From the NCBI GenBank assembly GCA_018824085.1, contig JAHJHI010000040.1:1-64000 (forward strand): a stretch of 64,000 bases of DNA, in the 5' to 3' direction. Origin of the DNA: Gammaproteobacteria bacterium. Its GTDB lineage: Bacteria; Pseudomonadota; Gammaproteobacteria; Burkholderiales; Rhodocyclaceae. Positions within the stretch are counted from its first letter, which is position 1, and every line of letters starts with the position of its first letter. The notes beneath the pieces were generated by a model. The model searched no databases. It saw nothing but the letters and a program-made list of their open reading frames with translations, and had not been told where the DNA came from. Shown here one piece after another: positions 1-9,944 of the stretch. Both the position numbers and the translations under genes were made by a program.

Positions 1-332
1 AAGTCGCCGATCGTCTTTGCATAACCCCCGTACACGTCTATCTCGCCCGTCGCGTTCGACAGCGCGAGGTCACTCACGTTGGTGCCCCAGATGCCGATGT
101 ACAGGCCGCTTTCGTGCGCGAGGTCGAAGCCGCCCTGCACCGCCGGCTTTTCCTGCGTGTAGGAGATGCCGCGGAACACGTACTGCGAGAACACGCCCAC
201 GTTGGCGCTGATCGTATACGACGGCTCTGCGGCCATCGCGCCTTCTGCTGCCTGCAGCGACAACGGTGTCGCCAGCAGGCCCAACAATGCTGCACTCAGG
301 GCGCTTCCTTGTAGTGTTTTCTGCACGGTCAT
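1..332 (-). CDS. TorF-family putative porin, N-terminal part (cut by window edge)
   Basis: The reverse strand encodes an exported protein that runs off the left edge of the window, so only about 110 residues are visible. A hydrophobic signal peptide (ALSAALLGLLATPLSLQAAE, about residues 11-30) is followed by the opening of a beta-barrel of the TorF/Gcw_chp conserved porin family: aromatic-rich strands around NVGVFSQYVFRGISYTQ and GLYIGIWGTNVS, ending near the DVYGGYAK strand. The ATG at 332 lies only two bases after an AAGGAG; a GTG two codons downstream is better spaced and may be the true start. The gene follows etfA on the same strand after about 118 bp, so it may be the last gene of the trimethylamine operon, perhaps an outer-membrane entry route. 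The substrate is unknown. Confidence 0.75.
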   Translation of the reverse strand, partial: MTVQKTLQGSALSAALLGLLATPLSLQAAEGAMAAEPSYTISANVGVFSQYVFRGISYTQEKPAVQGGFDLAHESGLYIGIWGTNVSDLALSNATGEIDVYGGYAKTIGD

Positions 333-391
333 CTCTCCTTGAATCCGCGGTTCGGGGGCTTCGGATCAGCGGACGCACTCCCCATGCGACG

Positions 392-441
392 TCCGCCGGT
401 GCCTTTGCACCGCCAGCGCCGGTGCATGAAGCACCGGCGGA
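392..441 (-). other. Overlapping inverted repeats between etfA and the porin gene
   Basis: A perfect 11-bp stem pairs 392-402 with 431-441. Two smaller hairpins can form inside it as alternatives: 397-402 with 407-412, and 418-425 with 431-438. The word GCCGGTGC or its complement occurs several times. No T-run follows on the minus strand, so this is not a classical intrinsic terminator. It may stabilise the etfBA message or reduce read-through into the porin gene. Confidence 0.45.
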
Positions 442-450
442 TGGCGATGC

Positions 451-1413
451 TCAGGCGAAATGTTTTTCCAGCTCGTCGGCGATTTCGAACATGTCGCCGA
501 TCACGCCGTACTTCGCGACGCTGAAGATGGAAGCATTGGGGTCGGTGTTCACGGCGATGATGGTTTCGACGTGCTTCATGCCCGCCAGATGCTGGATCGC
601 ACCCGAAATGCCCATCGCCATGTAGAGCTTGCACTGCGCGGCGGTCTTGCCGGACTGCCCGATCTGGCGCGACTTCGGCAGCCAGCCGCTGTCAGCCACC
701 GGACGCGAGCAGCCGAGCGCGGCGCCCACGGTGTCGGCCAGCTCGCGGAAGCGTTCGATGTTGTCTTCCTCGCCGACGCCACGTCCGACCGACAGGATGA
801 ATTCCTTGGCCGTCATGTCGACGTCGTTGGTGGCCGGCGGCGAAATGAACTCGACGTTCTTCGAGCGCGAAGCCGGCGCGCTGAACGCGAAGTCCCGCGC
901 AGCGGGCGACGCCGCATCGACCGGCGGCTTCCAGGTGCCGCCGCGCAGCGCGAGCAGCACGGTGGAGGCGCCAGGGAACTCCAGCTCGACATTCACCTTC
1001 TGGCCGTAGCCGCCACGCGTGGCCACAACGGCCGCGCCGTCAGCGGCAACGCCGAACACGTCGGTCGCGAAGCCGTAGCCGTTGCGGATGGCCAGCGACG
1101 CGGCGTAGCCCATGCTGTCGACGCTGTGCGGCACGACGACGAGCGACGGCCGGATCTCGGCGGCCAGCGCGGCCAGCGCCGCTTCGGTGACTTCCGGATC
1201 GAACTCGGCGTCGGGCGTGTCGATGAAAACGAGCTCATCGACGCCGGCCATGGACAGCGTCTGCTGATGCGCGCGGGCACCCGCACCGATGACGGCCACC
1301 GTCACCTTGTCGCCCAGCGCGCCGCGCACGTCCTGCACCGCGCTCACCAGTTCGAGGGACACCGGGCGCAGCACGCCCTGGCGATGTTCTGCAACAACGA
1401 GAATTCCGGACAT
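451..1413 (-). CDS. etfA: Electron transfer flavoprotein alpha subunit
   Basis: EtfA forms the FAD-carrying half of the soluble heterodimer that takes electrons from trimethylamine dehydrogenase. The 320-residue length is normal for the family. The N-terminal half is the ETF Rossmann-like domain (opening MSGILVVAEHRQG). The C-terminal FAD-binding domain is clear from about residue 235, with SRPVADSGWLP, RQIGQSGKT and MAMGISGAIQHLAGM, followed by INTDP-like AVNTDPNASIF. The gene starts 3 bp after the etfB stop, so the two are co-translated. Its position behind tmd and the membrane Fe-S gene marks it as the dedicated ETF of this pathway rather than the fatty-acid oxidation ETF, although a shared role cannot be excluded. 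Confidence 0.96.
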   Translation of the reverse strand: MSGILVVAEHRQGVLRPVSLELVSAVQDVRGALGDKVTVAVIGAGARAHQQTLSMAGVDELVFIDTPDAEFDPEVTEAALAALAAEIRPSLVVVPHSVDSMGYAASLAIRNGYGFATDVFGVAADGAAVVATRGGYGQKVNVELEFPGASTVLLALRGGTWKPPVDAASPAARDFAFSAPASRSKNVEFISPPATNDVDMTAKEFILSVGRGVGEEDNIERFRELADTVGAALGCSRPVADSGWLPKSRQIGQSGKTAAQCKLYMAMGISGAIQHLAGMKHVETIIAVNTDPNASIFSVAKYGVIGDMFEIADELEKHFA

Positions 1414-1415
1414 GT

Positions 1416-2192
1416 TCAGGCTCCTGTGGCTTCGCGGATGATTTCGGCGATGCGGGCGGCCTGCTCGGCAGGCGAACCCTCGATCATCTGGGCACGGCTC
1501 TTCTCCGGCACGTACATGCGGCGCACGCGTGACGCGGAGGCGAAGTCGGCGCCGAGGTCGGCGGCGGACAGTTCTTCGATCGGGCGTGCGGCGGCCTGCT
1601 TGATGCCGCGCAGCGAGGCATAGCGCGGCGTGTTGATGCCGAGCTGGATGGTCAGCACGGCAGGCGTCGACACATCGACGGCGTGCAGCATGCCGCCTTC
1701 GAGTTCGCGCTGGACGCGCACCTTGGCGTCACCCGCCGAGTACGTCATCGCCGCCACGACGGCCGCGTGCGGCATGTCGAGCAGCGCCGACAGCGCGATG
1801 CCGGTGCAGCCGTGGCTGTGGTCCGACGACTGCACGCCGGCCAGGATCAGGTCCGGCGCTTCGGTCTTCGCCACGCCTGCGAGCACGCGGGCGATGGCCA
1901 GCTGGTCGGCGCCTTCGAGCGCGTCGTCCCACACGCGGATCGCGCGGTCCGCACCCTTGGCGAGGCACTTGCGCAACACTTCTTCCGCGTCGTCCGGACC
2001 GACCGTCACGACCACGACCTCCGGCTCGCCGCCGGCGGCTTCCTTGATCTGCATCGCGGTTTCGAGCGAGTAGTCGTCCCACTCGTTGAGATCCCAGTTG
2101 ATGAAATCCCCATCAACGTCGCGACCGTCGTCGCGGATCTCGAAATCCTCTTCCAGCGCAGCGATGCGCTTGACCGGCACCAGTATCTTCAT
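1416..2192 (-). CDS. etfB: Electron transfer flavoprotein beta subunit
   Basis: EtfB is the AMP-binding partner of EtfA and contacts the donor dehydrogenase. The 258 residues begin MKILVPVKRIAALEEDFEI, typical of the family, and include VVVVTVGPDDAEEVLRKCLA and the recognition region SDHSHGCTGIALSALLDMPH around residues 123-142. The long acidic insertion near residues 16-40 (DDGRDVDGDFINWDLNEWD) resembles the ETF beta chain that partners TMADH in Methylophilus more than the short fatty-acid type; that comparison is from memory. An AAGGAA ribosome site precedes the ATG. It is the second-last metabolic gene of the leftward operon, 35 bp after the Fe-S protein gene. Confidence 0.96.
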   Translation of the reverse strand: MKILVPVKRIAALEEDFEIRDDGRDVDGDFINWDLNEWDDYSLETAMQIKEAAGGEPEVVVVTVGPDDAEEVLRKCLAKGADRAIRVWDDALEGADQLAIARVLAGVAKTEAPDLILAGVQSSDHSHGCTGIALSALLDMPHAAVVAAMTYSAGDAKVRVQRELEGGMLHAVDVSTPAVLTIQLGINTPRYASLRGIKQAAARPIEELSAADLGADFASASRVRRMYVPEKSRAQMIEGSPAEQAARIAEIIREATGA

Positions 2193-2227
2193 GTCTCAGT
2201 TTCCTTCCTCAGTTCCGGCGTGATCGC

Positions 2228-4396
2228 TCACACCGCTTCGACGGCTTCCTCGGCAATCTGCCGTGGCGCCATGCTTTCCTCGATCAGCTCGATCAGTTCG
2301 CGCACCACGAAACGGCCTTCGTTTCCGGTCGTCTTCAGCGCGTCCTCGAACATCGTCAAATCCTTCGGACAGGCGACGGCGAACACTTCCAGCCCGTCGA
2401 TCTGCGCAGCTTCCTTCATGCGGATCTGCGCCGGCTTGTCCTTGCCCACGGGGTCGGGGATCCAGATGCGGCCGCCACCGGCGCCACAGCAGAAGGAGTT
2501 GTCACGCGAGCGCGCCATGTCGACCAGCTCGCAGCCGACCGCCTCGATCAGCGCGCGCGGCGCGTCGTATTCCTTGTTGAAGCGACCCAGGTGACAAGGG
2601 TCGTGATAGGTGGTGCGATAGCCCAGCTTGCGGTCCGGCGTCAGACGGCCTTCGCGGATCAGCTCCAGCACCATCTGCGTGTAATGCACGATTTCGTACT
2701 TGCCGCCGAAGTCCGGGTATTCGTTCTTGATGGTGTTGAACGAGTGCGGGTCGGTGGTGACGATGCGCTTGAATCCGGCCGACGACAGCGTCGCGATATT
2801 GTTCTCGGCGAGCAGCTCGTACAGCCCTTCCTCGCCGACGCGGCGCACGTCGTTGCCGGCGTTCGACTCGCCTTCGTACAGGATGCCGAAGTTCACGCCG
2901 GCCTGATTGAGCAGCCGGGCGAAGCCCTGCGTCACCTTCTGGTTGCGCGGGTCGAACGAGGCGTAGTCGCCGACGAACCACAGCACGTCCACCGGCTCCT
3001 TGCGGGCATCCTTCACCGGGAAGTCCAGCCCCTTGGTCCAGGCCGCGCGTTTGCGCTTCGATTCGCCGAACGAGTTGCCGGTCTTGTGGATGGTCTGCAG
3101 CGTCTTCTGCAGCAACGGCTCCATCTGCCCTTCCTCGACCAGCTTGCGGCGCATCTGCACGATGATGGGCACGTGCTCGACCGCCACCGGACAGATTTCC
3201 ACGCAGGCCATGCAGGTACGGCAGGACCACAGCGTTTCCATGAACACCTGGCCGACGTCCTTGCCATGAATGTCCAGCTTCGCCTCTTCCGGCAGCGACT
3301 GCTTCTCCAGCGCGTCGTTGGCGAACTCGCGCAGCGACAGGATGACGTCGCGCGGCGACAGCGGCGCACCGGCGGCACGCGCCGGACAGGCTTCGTGGCA
3401 GCGGCCGCACTTGGTGCAGGCGTCCAGGTTGAGCAGATGCTTCCACGTGAGGTCCGTGATCTTCGCGTAGCCCACGCTGGGCGCGTCCGGATCGGTCTTC
3501 GGCAGGCGCTGCGCGGCGAGCGGGTCGCGGAACATCAGCGAGCCGCTGGCGGTGAAGATGTGCTTCACCTTGGTACGCGGAATGAGCGCGATGAACACCA
3601 GCGCGATCGCCCCGTGGAACCACCACAGGCCGCCACGCAGGCTGCCGGCTCCTTCGGCACCGAGCCCGGCTGCGCGCATCCCCTCCGCGAGCAGCGCGCC
3701 GACCGGCGACCACCAGCGCAGCGTCCACACTTCGGGGCGGTCCTGCAGCCATACGAGGCGCGCAGCTTCCAGCACGAAACCGGTGGCGGCGATGATGATG
3801 AGCGCCCACAGGAAGGCCCAGTCCTCGCGACGGTATCCGCTGCGGTCGAAATCGGGGTCCCCCGGCTCGCGGTCGGGCCGCGCGTAATCAAGCTTGGGCG
3901 GCTTGATCCAGCCGCGGCGCGCCATCATGTAGAGCATGCCGGCGATGAGGCCGACGCCGGCCAGATCGAGCACCAGCGAGAACCACAGATAGAAGTCGCC
4001 ATACCAGAACTTGAAGCCGAACAGCCGTGCGGTGATGTCGTATTCGAGCGTGATGGTGGCCGTGCCGATGAACAGCAGCACGAAGCCGAAGAAGATGAGC
4101 CGGTGGGCGTGACCCGCGCCGGTGTCGCGGCGCTTGATCGTGCGGTGGCTGAGCACGGTGCCGACCATCGCGACCAGGCGGTCCTTGATCTGCGCCTGGC
4201 TGGCGGTGTCGCCGGCGCCGCGACGGTACTTGCGCACCTGCACGTAGCAGCCGTGGCAGAAGACCACGATCGCGGCGATGCCGATGATGTAGAAAAGATA
4301 GATGGCCGACGACGCAAAGCCCTCGAACAGCACGCGCGTGATCTGTTCCGGCGCGAAATAGAGAGAGGTCGTGGCAGTGGATGCAGCGTTGTCCAT
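2228..4396 (-). CDS. Membrane-bound HdrD/DgcB-like iron-sulfur protein, probable ETF:quinone oxidoreductase
   Basis: A 722-residue protein in three parts. The first 280 residues hold about six membrane spans resembling the NarI/HdrE cytochrome-type gamma subunit (YLFYIIGIAAIVVFCHGCYV, FFGFVLLFIGTATITLEY, later ALVFIALIP). Next come two 4Fe-4S motifs, CTKCGRCHEACP near residue 325 and CRTCMACVEICP near 390. The C-terminal third is a CCG-type domain, with DPCHLGRF, FCCGAGGG and ACPKDL from about residue 600. The first CCG repeat has lost its cysteines (ILYEGESNAGNDVRR). Relatives such as DgcB accept electrons from demethylating flavoproteins or ETF and pass them to quinone. Sitting between tmd and etfBA, it most likely re-oxidises ETF in place of ETF-QO. 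No signal peptide is seen. Confidence 0.88.
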   Translation of the reverse strand: MDNAASTATTSLYFAPEQITRVLFEGFASSAIYLFYIIGIAAIVVFCHGCYVQVRKYRRGAGDTASQAQIKDRLVAMVGTVLSHRTIKRRDTGAGHAHRLIFFGFVLLFIGTATITLEYDITARLFGFKFWYGDFYLWFSLVLDLAGVGLIAGMLYMMARRGWIKPPKLDYARPDREPGDPDFDRSGYRREDWAFLWALIIIAATGFVLEAARLVWLQDRPEVWTLRWWSPVGALLAEGMRAAGLGAEGAGSLRGGLWWFHGAIALVFIALIPRTKVKHIFTASGSLMFRDPLAAQRLPKTDPDAPSVGYAKITDLTWKHLLNLDACTKCGRCHEACPARAAGAPLSPRDVILSLREFANDALEKQSLPEEAKLDIHGKDVGQVFMETLWSCRTCMACVEICPVAVEHVPIIVQMRRKLVEEGQMEPLLQKTLQTIHKTGNSFGESKRKRAAWTKGLDFPVKDARKEPVDVLWFVGDYASFDPRNQKVTQGFARLLNQAGVNFGILYEGESNAGNDVRRVGEEGLYELLAENNIATLSSAGFKRIVTTDPHSFNTIKNEYPDFGGKYEIVHYTQMVLELIREGRLTPDRKLGYRTTYHDPCHLGRFNKEYDAPRALIEAVGCELVDMARSRDNSFCCGAGGGRIWIPDPVGKDKPAQIRMKEAAQIDGLEVFAVACPKDLTMFEDALKTTGNEGRFVVRELIELIEESMAPRQIAEEAVEAV

Positions 4397-4502
4397 GAGC
4401 GTCCTGACGTGATGCCTGCTGAGGTGCGGCGCCGGTCACCGCAAGGGACGACCGGCGCTCGCGTGACAGCCCGGCCGCTTGCGCGGACCGGGGTCAGTCA
4501 CT

Positions 4503-6704
<2,202 letters not shown>

Positions 6705-6850
6705 CTATGTATTCTGGGTTTTCCCGTGTGCGCAGAAGGGGCCTGCGCCCCGGACCGGGCGGCGCGATGCGCTCCGACCCGATGCCGGCACAGCTCCTGC
6801 CCCGGACACGACTGAACTGGCACTGCGCGGACCGAGCACCAGTGGGGCGG

Positions 6851-6880
6851 ATTATTCGAACAGGAGAAGCGCGCTCACAA
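6851..6880 (-). promoter_or_regulatory. Predicted tmd promoter
   Basis: On the minus strand a -35-like TTGTGA (6880-6875) is followed after 18 bp by AATAAT (6856-6851). This would start transcription near 6844, giving a leader of about 150 nt before tmd. The -35 lies inside the sequence shared with the rightward promoter, exactly 14 bp from the 7-2-7 repeat. It is predicted by eye from consensus only. Confidence 0.5.
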
Positions 6881-6894
6881 TTCTCATGAGGGAG

Positions 6895-6910
6895 TACCCA
6901 CTAAGGGGTA
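6895..6910 (-). promoter_or_regulatory. 7-2-7 inverted repeat, predicted NarL/FixJ-type activator site for tmd
   Basis: TACCCACTAAGGGGTA fits the 7-2-7 geometry of NarL-family (LuxR-type helix-turn-helix) response-regulator sites: TAC at one end, GTA at the other, 16 bp in all. It sits 14 bp upstream of the predicted -35 of tmd, a position suited to activation. The extended arm 6876-6910 is repeated in inverse orientation at 7058-7092, with the first 25 bp identical. The regulator gene is not in this window. Confidence 0.6.
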
Positions 6911-7057
6911 GTGCGGGCCGGACGATCGATGACTTTCGCATATGCAATGCAGCGCACCATCTCCGGATACCGATGCACCGACGTGAAATCGACGCGCCGC
7001 GCCGGCGCGGACGCTGCGCCGCCACACGGCGCCGGCGCGCGCTGCGCGGCCCTGGCC

Positions 7058-7073
7058 TACCCCCTTATGGGTA
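7058..7073 (+). promoter_or_regulatory. 7-2-7 inverted repeat, predicted activator site for the dimethylamine monooxygenase operon
   Basis: TACCCCCTTATGGGTA is the second 16-bp 7-2-7 repeat of the divergent spacer. It is followed by CTCCCTCATGAGAATTGTG, identical to the sequence next to the tmd site read on the other strand. It lies 14 bp upstream of a predicted -35, the same spacing as on the tmd side. One regulator therefore probably drives both operons. Confidence 0.6.
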
Positions 7074-7087
7074 CTCCCTCATGAGAA

Positions 7088-7117
7088 TTGTGGGCAGTCC
7101 GGAGCGCGGCCGAGAAT
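7088..7117 (+). promoter_or_regulatory. Predicted promoter of the dimethylamine monooxygenase operon
   Basis: A -35-like TTGTGG (7088-7093), an 18-bp spacer and GAGAAT (7112-7117) lie just downstream of the 7-2-7 site. The expected start near 7124 leaves a 30-nt leader with an AAGGAG at 7142-7147. Both hexamers are weak, consistent with a promoter that needs an activator. Predicted by eye. Confidence 0.45.
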
Positions 7118-7153
7118 CGTGCCTACGGAAACACCACAGCCAAGGAGAAGGGG

Positions 7154-8272
7154 ATGGAAAGGAATTCGGTTCTGAACGAGCGCCACCGCGCGCTCGGTTC
7201 GAAGCTCGACGGCGACACCTGGAACGGCATGCCGATCCCGTGGAGCTACAACAGCGACCCGCACGACGAAGTCGTGGCCACGCGCACGCGCGCCGGCCTG
7301 TATGACGTGTCCGCGCTGAACATCGTCAACGTGTCGGGCCCCGACGCCGAAGCCGTGCTCGACCGCCTCGTGTCCATCGACATCACGCGCCTGAAGCCGG
7401 GCAGCGCCCGCCTAGGTGGCGAAGTGGATGAAGGCGGCGCGCTGGTCGACGACATCATGATCATCCGCGACGCCGCCGATCGCTTCCGCATCTCGCACGG
7501 CAGCGGCGCCACGCCGAAGACGCTGGCCGCACTGGCCGCCGGCAAGAACGTGACGGTGCAGGCCGACCGTGACATCCACATCCTGTCGCTGCAGGGTCCG
7601 GTGTCGCTCGACGTGCTGGCACCGCACACGCCGGCCGATCTGGCCGCGCTGCCCTACTTCAACCACATGGAAACGACGCTGTTCGGCAAGCCGGTCACGC
7701 TCGGGCGCGGCGGCTATTCCGGCGAGCGCGGCTACGAGGTCTATTGCGCCTCGGCCGACGCCGTGTTCCTGTGGGACAGCATCCTGGAAGCCGGCAAGGC
7801 CCGCGGCGTCATCCCCTGCTCATGGACGGCGCTCGACCTGACCCGCGTCGAAGGCGCGCTGCTGTTCTTCCCGTACGAAATGCCGGAAGGCGACACCACG
7901 CCCTGGGAAGTGAACATGGACTGGGCGGTCGACCTCGACAAGGCCGGTGACTACATCGGCAAGCCCGCCGTGCTGCACCTGAAGGGCCGCGAACGCGTGA
8001 AGCAGGCCGGCATGACGGTGCTGCACCACGAAGCCGTGGAAGCGGGCTCGAAGATCTATGACGGCGAAACGGAAGTCGGCGTCGTGACGTCGGCCTCCTA
8101 CAGCCGCCTGTTGATGCAGTCGCTCGCCATGGTGCACCTCGCACCGGCCAAGGCGTCCATCGGCACGCGCCTGACGATACGCAGCGGCGGCAAGAACCTC
8201 GCCGCGCTTGTCGTGCCGACGCCGTTCTACGATCCGCTGCGCCAACGCACCCACCCTGACAAGAAGCGCTGA
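7154..8272 (+). CDS. GcvT-like aminomethyltransferase family protein of the dimethylamine operon
   Basis: The 372-residue protein is a folate-binding GcvT/T-protein relative. It has the early SYNSDPHDEVVATRTRAGLYDVSAL and a NVSGPDAEAVLDRL segment, then GGYSGERGYEVYC near residues 193-205, and the C-terminal barrel with GVVTSASYS. Proteins of this family bind tetrahydrofolate and move one-carbon units. Next to dimethylamine monooxygenase, it probably captures the formaldehyde or methylene unit released on demethylation; this is inference. It may correspond to the accessory gene reported as needed for growth on methylated amines in other bacteria, but I cannot confirm that. The ATG at 7154 is chosen for its AAGGAG six bases upstream; an earlier in-frame ATG at 7088 lies in the promoter. 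First gene of the rightward operon. Confidence 0.88.
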   Translation: MERNSVLNERHRALGSKLDGDTWNGMPIPWSYNSDPHDEVVATRTRAGLYDVSALNIVNVSGPDAEAVLDRLVSIDITRLKPGSARLGGEVDEGGALVDDIMIIRDAADRFRISHGSGATPKTLAALAAGKNVTVQADRDIHILSLQGPVSLDVLAPHTPADLAALPYFNHMETTLFGKPVTLGRGGYSGERGYEVYCASADAVFLWDSILEAGKARGVIPCSWTALDLTRVEGALLFFPYEMPEGDTTPWEVNMDWAVDLDKAGDYIGKPAVLHLKGRERVKQAGMTVLHHEAVEAGSKIYDGETEVGVVTSASYSRLLMQSLAMVHLAPAKASIGTRLTIRSGGKNLAALVVPTPFYDPLRQRTHPDKKR

Positions 8273-8342
8273 GCTTCAACGCGAACGTGCGCCGGCAAGC
8301 GCCGGCGCACGACATGCCTGCAACAGCCTGTCGAGAATCCGC

Positions 8343-8936
8343 ATGTCTACCCTTGCCGTAAAAAGTCAGCCGGTCTATCAGGAACTCGAGTGGGATCGGT
8401 CCGGCACGCACCACATCCTGTTCGTCGCCGCCGAAGACGCCGCGCTCGCGCATCGCCTGCTGGCGAATCCGCCGCCGGGCAGCATGACGCTGATCCGCCT
8501 GAACGATTCGGCGAACCCGGACAGCGCGTGGGCGAAGCAGCTCGCCGCCAGCGCGCGCTATCTTGAAGCGCACGCCCTTCCCGAAACGCTGGATCTGCTG
8601 CGCGAAGCGCTCTACGCGTCGCGCATGGGCACACGGCTCTACCTGGCCGGTCCGGAAGACGCGATATGGCAGGCCTCGCAACTCGCCGACAGCTTCGGCA
8701 TGACGCGCGACGAAGTGCGCCAGATGCAGCTGGGCACCACGGCCCGCCCGGTGTTCTGCGTGCATTGCCGCACCATCACCCGCGGCGTGCATACCAATAT
8801 CGTTCCATGCAGCGGCTGCGGACGTGCGCTGTTCGTGCGCGACCATTTCTCGCGACGGCTGGGTGCCTACATGGGCTTCCAGATCGACGCCGAATCGCCC
8901 GGCGACATCCCCGCAGCGGAGGTCATCTATCCATGA
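8343..8936 (+). CDS. dmmA: Dimethylamine monooxygenase subunit DmmA-family protein
   Basis: A 197-residue protein with no membrane segment. The N-terminal two thirds are an alpha/beta region of unknown fold (DRSGTHHILFVAAEDAALAH, LIRLNDS). The C-terminus is a zinc-ribbon or rubredoxin-like knuckle: CVHC near residue 139 and CSGCGRALFVRDHFSRR from about 156, ending GAYMGFQID. This matches the family named DmmA in dimethylamine monooxygenase operons. That enzyme cleaves dimethylamine to monomethylamine and formaldehyde using O2 and NAD(P)H. The stop overlaps the start of the reductase gene as ATGA, implying coupled translation and matched amounts of subunit. The individual role of this subunit is unclear to me. 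Confidence 0.85.
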   Translation: MSTLAVKSQPVYQELEWDRSGTHHILFVAAEDAALAHRLLANPPPGSMTLIRLNDSANPDSAWAKQLAASARYLEAHALPETLDLLREALYASRMGTRLYLAGPEDAIWQASQLADSFGMTRDEVRQMQLGTTARPVFCVHCRTITRGVHTNIVPCSGCGRALFVRDHFSRRLGAYMGFQIDAESPGDIPAAEVIYP

Positions 8937-9889
8937 ACGCGTCATTCAACATTGAAATACGCCGCATCCGGGAACTGGCACCGGGCATCCGCGAATTCAG
9001 CCTCGGCCGCAGCGACGGCGAGGATTTTCCGGTCTATTCGGGCGGCAGCCACATCGTGCTGTCGCTGCCGCTGGGCGAGCGCCAGCACCGCAACCCCTAC
9101 TCCCTGCTCGGCGACCCCACGGTGCGCAACACCTGGCGCATCGCGGTGCGCAAGCAGGAACAGTCGCGCGGCGGTTCCGCCTGGCTGCACGAGCAGGCGC
9201 GCGAAGGCATGCGCATCGACATTTCCGCTCCGGTTAACCTGTTCCCGCTGGACCGTCTCGGCCGCCACCACATCCTCGTCGCCGGCGGCATCGGCATCAC
9301 GCCCATCCTGTCGCAGGCGCGCGAGCTGGCCCGTCTGGGCGCCGACTTCGAGGTGCACTACGCCTATCGCGGTCCGGAATACGGCGTGTTCGCCGACGAA
9401 CTGGAGACGCTGGCGCCCGGGCGCATCCATCACTACGTGGCAACGCGGCGCGAACAGATCGAGTTCTCGACGCTGCTGGCGGGTCGCCCGCTCGGCACGC
9501 ACTTCTACATCTGCGGCCCGGCCGGCATGGTGGCCGCCAGCATGAATGCCGGCGCCGCACTGGGCTGGCCGGAAAGCCATCTGCACAGCGAACAGTTCCT
9601 CGCGCCGACCGGCGGCGAGCCGTTCGACGTCGAACTCACGCTCAGCAACAAGCGCTTCACCGTGCCGAGCGACCTGTCGCTGCTCGAAGCGATCGAACAG
9701 CAGGGCGTCGACGCGCCCTACCTGTGCCGCGGCGGCGCCTGTGGCCAGTGCGAAACGGAAGTGATCTCTTGCGACGGGGAACTGCTGCATCACGACCTTT
9801 ACCTGAGCGCCGAAGAACGCGCGTCGGGCAAGAAGATCATGCCCTGCGTGTCGCGCCTGAAGGGCGGCTGCATGACACTGAAACTGTAG
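8933..9889 (+). CDS. PDR/VanB-family oxidoreductase, reductase component of dimethylamine monooxygenase
   Basis: A 318-residue single-chain reductase in the phthalate dioxygenase reductase order: flavin domain (RNPYSLLGDPTVRNTWR, about 61-77), NAD-binding domain (HILVAGGIGITPILSQAREL near 119-138 and FYICGPAGMV), then a C-terminal plant-type ferredoxin domain. The 2Fe-2S ligands are visible in YLCRGGACGQCETE near residue 264 and the last cysteine in MPCVSR near 304. It should pass two NAD(P)H electrons one at a time to the heme oxygenase encoded next door. The gene overlaps dmmA by four bases and is followed by the N-demethylase gene after 55 bp. The dmm letter for this subunit differs between sources, so no symbol is given. 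Confidence 0.92.
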   Translation: MNASFNIEIRRIRELAPGIREFSLGRSDGEDFPVYSGGSHIVLSLPLGERQHRNPYSLLGDPTVRNTWRIAVRKQEQSRGGSAWLHEQAREGMRIDISAPVNLFPLDRLGRHHILVAGGIGITPILSQARELARLGADFEVHYAYRGPEYGVFADELETLAPGRIHHYVATRREQIEFSTLLAGRPLGTHFYICGPAGMVAASMNAGAALGWPESHLHSEQFLAPTGGEPFDVELTLSNKRFTVPSDLSLLEAIEQQGVDAPYLCRGGACGQCETEVISCDGELLHHDLYLSAEERASGKKIMPCVSRLKGGCMTLKL

Positions 9890-9944
9890 GCGCGGACCCG
9901 CGCGCGTCGGCATTCAAACCAACAAGCACACGAGGAGGACCGCC

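Noticed and set aside
6876-7092. Inverted repeats as ends of a small transposable element
   Set aside because: The arms flank only 147 bp without a gene, no target duplication is visible, and each arm fits a promoter with operator.
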